Assembly: GCF_031877795.1 (NCBI RefSeq)
Contig: NC_133942.1
Span: forward strand, 3,472,001 to 3,536,000
From: Strix aluco
Taxonomy: Eukaryota; Chordata; Aves; Strigiformes; Strigidae
Direction: 5' to 3'
DNA: 64,000 bases
Part shown: in pieces, positions 58,005 to 64,000 of the stretch
Layout of the letters: every line of letters begins with the position of its first letter
Position numbering within the stretch: the stretch's first letter is position 1
The notes under the pieces: generated by a model
The model's input: only the letters and a program-made list of their open reading frames with translations
What the model was told of the DNA's origin: nothing
Database searches by the model: none
Position numbers and translations under genes: made by a program

Positions 58005-58427
58005 TCCATAAGCACATGTCTTATGAGGAGCGGCTGAGGGAACTGGAGTTGTTTAGTCTGGAGAAGAGGAGGCTGAGGGGAGACCTCATGGCCCTCTACA
58101 GCTACCTGAAAGGAGGGTGCAGAGAGCTGGGGATGAGTCTCTTTAACCAAGTAACAAGTGATAGGACAAGAGGTAATGGCCTCAAATTGCACCAGGGAAG
58201 GTTTAGACTGGATATTAGGAAGCATTTCTTTCCAGAAGGGGTTGTTGGGCGTTGGAATGGGCTGCCCAGGGAGGTGGTGGAGTCCCCATCCCTGGAGGGG
58301 TTTAAGAGTAAAGTTGACAGCGCTTAGAGATATGGTGTAGTTGTGAACTGTCAGTGTTAGGTCAATGGTTGGATTGGATGATCTTCTAGGTCTTTTCCAA
58401 CCTAGACAATTCTGTGATTCTGTGATT
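58005..58427 (+). mobile_element. CR1 LINE 3' fragment
   Basis: A clean C-terminal ORF2 piece: [102 protein letters not shown], one continuous frame of 111 codons. The usual 3' UTR and 'gattctgtgattctgtgatt' tail follow. Strongly 5'-truncated; relatively little decayed. The wording ([14 protein letters not shown]) matches the copy at 63,489, so both belong to one subfamily. Confidence 0.92.
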
Positions 58428-59049
58428 TAACATGGTTAAAAAAAAGAAAATAAATAGGGATTAGCAAAGCTTCACACTTCAGTGAACTGCCTAGCAGTGC
58501 AATAAGCAGTGGAGAAGAGACAACATAGGAACGGAGTGTCCATCACAGTAAGGAAATATAGCTTTTGAAAGCAGTTAGCAGAGCAAGAAATGGCTAATGG
58601 GAAGCATCCCTGGGGTCTGGGGGAGAGAACAGCTGGAGAGAGGATTAGCAAATATAGGAAAGAGTAGGTATCACAAAGCTGTACGAGCCAGGAAACGCTT
58701 TCTCATGCCTTGGCTAAGTTTAGGAAATTAATTAGAGCTCCAAACTCAAGAATACACATCGAGCTGTCCCATAGACTATACCTACAACAGGCCAAATTAG
58801 CCAGGCCCAGAAATGTCTGTATCCCTTTATTTACTATAATGGATATCCATTAAGACTTAGACATCTGCATGATAAACTCTGCATGTGTGTTAGTCACCTA
58901 GTTTCCCAACATACTCACTAAATGGAAAAAAGGCATTTCTATATTGTGATTTATCTGCACATTTTGAACTTTTGAGGCTATGACGAATTACACCTTAGAA
59001 GTGGCTGTTCCTCTCCTTTGATTATAGGGCAAGTAACTCTATGCAAAGC
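58428..59049. other. Intergenic, nothing recognised
   Basis: No gene or named repeat visible. The last five bases before 59,050 are the target duplication of the next LTR. Confidence 0.5.
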
Positions 59050-59423
59050 TGTCCTGGTTTCAGCCAGGATAGAGTTAACTTTCCTTGGGCTGAGAGGAAG
59101 CACAGCTGGGTCCTTGGAGTATTCCATACCATGTGACGTCATGCTCTGTCATTTCGGTTTCGCTTTCCCGCAGGACTTCTGGTGCCGGGATCACTGCTGG
59201 GGGTGGGCTGCGTACCAGTCACTGGTCGGTGAGCAGCTACTGTATATTACCTGTTTGGACTTATTATTGTTACTGTTGTTTTGTTACTATTGCTAATTTT
59301 TTTTTATTCAACCTATGAATGTCTTTTTTTTTTTTTTTGTCCCTCCCCTATTTCACTGGGGCGGGGGGGAGTAAATGACTGGCCACATGGTGATTGGCTA
59401 CCGGCCAAGTTCAAACCACGACA
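59050..59423 (+). mobile_element. Solo LTR with 5-bp target duplication, avian ERVL-like
   Basis: It begins 'tgtcctggtttcagccagga' and ends 'ttcaaaccacgaca', with TG and CA ends and the 5-bp duplication aaagc on both sides (59,045-59,049 and 59,424-59,428). Inner blocks are 'ccataccatgtgacgtcatgc', 'gctgggggtgggctgc' and a C/G run near the end, the same order as in 9,051-9,419. It is shorter than the full-length family form as I remember it (part of U3 absent). No internal genes, so it is the result of recombination between two LTRs. Confidence 0.85.
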
Positions 59424-59428
59424 AAAGC

Positions 59429-61145
59429 TCAGATGTAGAAATCCAGAACTCAAACCATTGACAAACATAGGCCTTTAGCGCCCTTTGAGACACCCAGGAG
59501 CATCTTGGCTGGTCTCCAGTGTTGTTCCAGAAGGACAGATCTCCTGTGGATCACTATCATATTTGCCAGTCTTAAGCAGATATCTTGGATGCTCCAGAGC
59601 ATTTTAAAAGTCACTAGATAGGCCAACAACAATTAAACCACTGGATTACAAATGTCTGAAGTTAGGTATGGTGAATGTCTCTTTGACTTGTTACCAGGTT
59701 TCCTTACCTTGCACAAAACACTTTGTTCAGTGTGGGTCCAGGACACATTTCAAAAATTAGTTTTGGAAACGTCACAGTGAATTTCTAATTTTCTGAAGAG
59801 CTGTAGTTCAAGCAGGATTAATTTCACCTGTATTTATCTGTTCAACTATAGACTTCTTACCCAAATGACATGCTGCTACTACATGCCTGATAATAAAAAG
59901 AGATAGCTGTCTTCAGAAGGTGATATATCCATCCTCTGAGAGATGTCTAAAACAAATGGTCAGATCTGGTTTGGGGTTCCTTCCTCTCCATCAAGACAGA
60001 CTTGATTAATAAGTCAAACAAGGCATCTAGCAAAGGGTGTTTTCCTCCTCCCATTACTTTCAAATGGAGACTCACACTTTGTTATTTAAACTTTATTTTA
60101 AATTTCAATTTTAACATAATTATTGTTAACTTTACTTCTACTCATGTAAGTGTCTGAGGAAGACACTTGGGAGAAGACAATTCTTCAGCAAGGTGCCTCT
60201 GCCTAGATAGACTCACTGATTTTCTGAAAATTGGTCACACTTGAAGGTTAAAAATCAAAGAATTAATGCATTGCTCAAAGTAGGTGAGGGGTTTAGACAA
60301 TTCAGCTTTTGTTGGAAAATACTGAGTAATGTACATAATCTGTATAATGAATAAATGAATATATTTAATGTAACTGTTCAAAATATTACAGAGACTACAG
60401 AAATAAGCCATAAAATCTGTACATTAACTATAAAATGTTTAAGCCTTTTTCCCTTCTTCTGCACAATGGTGAGCTTTCAAGTATATCTAAAATAAATCAC
60501 TGAATAAAACACGTGACTCCAGCATACATAAACCTAACTCGTAACAAAATTCCAGCAAAGTCAGAAAAAAAAGTTGTGCATATTTTCAGGAAAAATATGC
60601 CAACAGATTGTTGGCATATTGATATAGTTCATCCCATGGTAATCAGTTCCTCTAACCAGATAGTAAAGAGAGGGATTCAGTTGACTGGATATAGGAATGG
60701 GATTCAGTTCAAGATTATGACATCCAACTGTAGGTATATGTAAGTCAGCAACGACAGGCCCATCAGACTTTATGACATCTAGTCAATACAATCAGCAACT
60801 TTTAAGGAGTGAACAACTGAGAGGAGTTTACTTTGGCTGCTTGAACACAGATAACTAGTGCTGCTGGAAATGTCCTACATCTTATTTTGGTTATATTCGC
60901 CAATCCAAATGTAACAGATAACCCTGGGGACTGCAGGCAGCCAAGGATGTTTCAAGTCACACCTATAATGCAGCTTAGTTAAGGGATGTGCACAGCAGTG
61001 CACCCAAAAGACCTCCAGCTGCCATACCAGGAGAGTGTCAGGAAACTGGGTCCAGGGTACATGGCCCTCTATCTGTTAGTTTTCTGGAGAGATGAGCGTG
61101 ATACATCTCTGGCTGTGTGGGGTGGTTAGGGATCCAACTGCATGA
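59429..61145. other. Intergenic, nothing recognised
   Basis: A/T-rich, with several short A or T runs. No gene or named repeat. Confidence 0.5.
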
Positions 61146-61284
61146 TGTCACAGAATCACAGAATTGTTGAGGTTGGGAGGGACCTCTGGAGGTCACCTTG
61201 TCCAGCCCCCCCTGCTCAAGCAGGGCCACCTAAATCCAGTTGCCCAGAATCAAGCCCAGATGGCTTTCAAATATCTCCAAGGTG
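61146..61284 (-). mobile_element. CR1 LINE 3'-end fragment, minus strand
   Basis: The plus strand reads 'cacagaatcacagaattgtt', 'gaggttgggagggacctctgg', 'cccccctgctcaagcagggcc' and 'tttcaaatatctccaaggtg'. This is the reverse of a typical avian CR1 3' untranslated end. Only the last 140 bases or so are seen here. Confidence 0.85.
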
Positions 61285-62367
61285 ATCCTACAATCAGAAG
61301 TGAGTATTGCTATTTCCAACTCTTTGCAAACAGTACCAGGAAGAATCACTCAAGAACAGCTCAAAACCATATCTGAGAGGTACAACTCCAGACCGACTCA
61401 TGCAGTGGGTATGAGAGAACATGGGTATGAGAGAAAACAACATTTCAAGATGCAGCAGTGAAGTGATAAAACATGAGGCACCTCCAGGAAGACTTGCCTT
61501 AAAAAGGACTCCTTGACAAGAAGGGTTTCCCTGGGCCATGAGGCTGTGCCATGGGAAAAAGCCACCCGCTACCAAAGGGAAGGCACTGCAGGGGGGTGAG
61601 GGACTTCTGGTCGGTGGACCACCTGGGCTGGAAATGTGAGTACATACCCATTTGCTGTGTCCTTGCCTCTGTGTTGCCTGGGCTCTTTCTAATGCACCTC
61701 AACAGTGTGAAAGGAGGGGAGGGAGTGCTAGGAAAAGCCCCAGACTGGGAAAAAAAAAGAAAACTTAGGAGAATCATCTTTTGAGGGGCTGCATAGGTAA
61801 GTGTGTGTCAGGACGTGTCAAGCGGCCAGAACATTGAGCAGGGACATTTGGGGAGAAGTGAATTTTAGGTATGGAACTGGGAGGGGCTTTTGGGAAGGGA
61901 ATGGGTTGGAGAACGGAGAATATACATGAAATTATGGACATTTGGGAAATTTCCCACATTTTAAACAGGAAACACAGGTCCTTTCACTTCACCAAGTGTT
62001 TTTCCATGTTGTGTGCCCATCTCCTGTCAGTCTTGAAAAGCAAAAATTGTAAATATCTGCTATATGGTGACTCAAATTTAAGCTGAGGGCTGCCAATCCA
62101 GCAAGTGGGAGAAGTGTGGAGGAATGGGGAATGTGGGGTTTTCCATGGGGAAGAGGCAGGGCAAGCTCTGCAGCTCCAAGGGAAAGGTATGGGCAAGGGC
62201 TGCAGGAGCAGGCAGGTTCTTGCAGATGCCACAGGTGAGCAGAGCATACTGACACAGCTCTTGAGACAGAACAACACTGTGGGAGAACCCCAGGAGATCT
62301 CTAGTCCCACTTCATCCTCAAAACAAGGTCAGCTGTTGGGGGTGACGACATTGTTCTGGGCTTCATA
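61285..62367. other. Sequence between two CR1 pieces, nothing recognised
   Basis: About 1.1 kb without a gene or a repeat I can name. It may be an insertion that split one CR1 (see the next feature). Confidence 0.5.
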
Positions 62368-62570
62368 CAACTGAGTCTTGAAAAATTCCAATGACAGAGG
62401 CTGCACAACCTCCCTGCATGACCTGCTCCACTGCTTGGCTGTCTTCAAGGTCAAAAAGTATGTCCTTATATGCCATCTGCATCTTCTGCAGCAGCCCAGT
62501 TCTTGGAGTCAAACATGGCTTAAACATGAGAGGTCCCTTTCTCTGAGCATGGCACCTCAGTACCCCCATG
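62368..62570 (-). mobile_element. CR1 LINE fragment lacking its 3' tail, minus strand
   Basis: The plus strand reads 'cttgaaaaattccaatgaca', 'ggctgcacaacctccctgca', 'ctgctccactgcttggctgt' and 'aaaaagtatgtccttatatg'. These match in order the reverse of the avian CR1 region before the 3' end. The terminal tail is not adjacent. Decayed; both limits approximate. Confidence 0.7.
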
Positions 62571-63488
62571 GCACAAGGTCAAACCCTCACCACAGAGGCA
62601 GCAAGTGCCTCATGAGCTAGACTAGCTAATACCTCTATCAAGCCCTTGTTGGGTGCTTGGCTGACCTCCTTGGGGGATCAAGGCAAAGCACTTGTGGGAT
62701 GGTGCGTTGCTGTTGCTTGTCCCTGTGCCCTAGCAGGTCCTGCACACCCACATGGCTTAAGCAGGCAGGACCAAGCCACCAGGTTGGCTTGTGACAGGCC
62801 TGACTTTGTCAGCACCATGAGGTTGGGCTGTTACACCGCTGACTGGATGCTAGCAGTCGTCTGCCAATAAAATCCAACAAGATGCCTGAAGCAGAGGTGT
62901 GCTACAAGATGGGAACCTCTTGAGAGGGTCGTCAGTCCTTGGGGACTGTTATCCCAGGTCACAAGAAGAAAAAAGGGCTTAGCCAAAAAATCTGTATCCC
63001 ACTGCTGTGGCATAACACCAACCCCCAAGAGGTCCACCTCACTTCCTTGCACCCACTGGAAACGGGCTGTGGGAATGAAGAGGGAGGAAGACAGGCAGTT
63101 GTTGCCAGAAACCCACCACAAGGCCAAACAGGCTCCGTGCCGGGTAAGCATGTGTGTGACAGCCTCAACTTCTCCTCCAAAATGAGGAGCCAAACCCCAG
63201 CGCTGACAGGGTGTCCTCCTCTTGCGCCTGAGTCTTGCTCCCGTGGAGCTGGTGTGAATACACTGATGCAGTATGAGGTGTGTGATGTGCTGAGGAGCCC
63301 AGGTCCCAGGCTTTATGTTCTCTTTTGTTTCTTTCCAGAAATATTTAAATCTCTCAACTGCCAGCAGTTTTGCAAACCAGGCCCCCAAATTTCTGAGAAA
63401 CTTGTGCAAAAATACACCCACATTCATTCTTTTACATTCCCCACAGTATACTTGCCTGTTTTCCCAAAATCCTGTGTATAGGCAGGGG
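62571..63488. other. Intergenic, nothing recognised
   Basis: Two long overlapping open frames on opposite strands (180 codons at 62,939-63,481 plus, 198 codons at 62,831-63,427 minus) lie here. Neither shows a family motif, signal peptide or membrane segment that I can defend. I do not call a gene. Confidence 0.5.
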
Positions 63489-63869
63489 GTTTAGTCTGGA
63501 GAAGAGGAGGCTGAGGGGAGACCTCCTGGCCCTCTGCAACTCCCTGAAAGGAGGGTGCAGAGAGGGGGGATGAGTCTCTTGAGCCAAGGAACCAGCGGCA
63601 GGACAAGAGGGAATGGCCTCAAGCTGCGCCAGGGCAGGGTCAGACTGGCTCTTAGGAAGGATTTCTTTGCAGAAGGGGTTGTTGGGCGTTGGAATGGGCT
63701 GCCCAGGGCAGGGGGGGAGTCCCCATCCCTGGAGGGGTTGAAGAGTCGGGTTGACCCAGCGCTGAGGGATCTGGTGGAGTTGGGAACGGTCAGGGTGAGG
63801 TTCATGGTGGGGCTGGAGGAGCTTCAGGGTCTTTTCCAACCGGAACGATTCTGTGATTCTGCGGTTCTG
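63489..63869 (+). mobile_element. CR1 LINE 3' fragment, same subfamily as 58,005
   Basis: It opens with the [26 protein letters not shown]-type sequence and, in the next frame, [71 protein letters not shown]. It ends in the 3' UTR with 'cttttccaaccggaacgatt' and gattctg units. Richer in G and C than the 58,005 copy. Confidence 0.9.
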
Positions 63870-64000
63870 TAGCCAACAGGTGAATGGCAGTTCCTACCCC
63901 GCTGGCCAAGAAATATAACATCCCAGATGGGCTTTTTTTCTGTCCAGCTTTCAGCCACACGGTGGGGGACTTCATCTCCAGTGCCTGGAAGAAGGTCAAA

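Noticed and set aside
62831-63481. Overlapping 198- and 180-codon open frames on opposite strands
   Set aside because: No family motif, no plausible splice context and frames that mirror each other; probably chance open frames in G/C-richer DNA.
1-64000. CRISPR arrays, operons, ribosome binding sites, tRNA and rRNA genes
   Set aside because: Nothing of this kind seen; the DNA is vertebrate and the repeats present are transposon-derived or simple repeats.

Overview
The window is almost certainly bird nuclear DNA. It holds many CR1 LINE fragments, several with the avian-type CR1 3' end (a 'ggacttgatgatctt...ccttccaacct' stretch followed by short 'attctgtg' units). It also holds several LTR families that I recognise from memory as common in avian genomes, and single-exon olfactory receptor (OR) genes with the expected protein motifs. 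No bacterial-type genes, CRISPR arrays, tRNAs or rRNAs were seen. The host proteins recognised are all ORs: two copies of an OR12D-like gene, one OR10-like gene, and four decayed OR copies of an OR11A/OR6-like type.

The dominant structure is a very large inverted repeat. Bases 1-18,874 are repeated in reverse at 29,591-46,759, with a unique spacer of about 10.7 kb between them. The left arm is cut by the window edge, so the true arm is longer, and sequence right of 46,759 may also belong to it. The arms look about 98-99.7% identical where I compared them by eye. They differ by one large indel (about 1,703 bp present only on the left, 543-2,245) and a few small ones. Each arm carries one intact OR12D-like gene, one OR pseudogene, one internal CR1 fragment and several LTR relics.

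The spacer (18,875-29,590) holds an intact OR10-like gene on the minus strand, a decayed LTR split by a nested CR1, and two further CR1 fragments. The right flank (46,760-64,000) holds an OR pseudogene with an internal deletion and an OR pseudogene broken twice: by an uninterrupted 200-bp (CTCTT)40 tract and by a CR1 of about 2.3 kb. It also has several short CR1 pieces and a solo LTR with clean 5-bp target-site duplications.

In function this is a piece of an olfactory receptor cluster. Each intact gene should encode a seven-helix odorant GPCR in olfactory neurons, and each coding exon appears to start just after a 3' splice site, as usual for vertebrate ORs with a 5'-UTR intron. The mix of OR12D-, OR10- and OR11A-like genes recalls the OR cluster beside the mammalian MHC, which is an inference to be tested. 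Large stretches between features show nothing I can identify.
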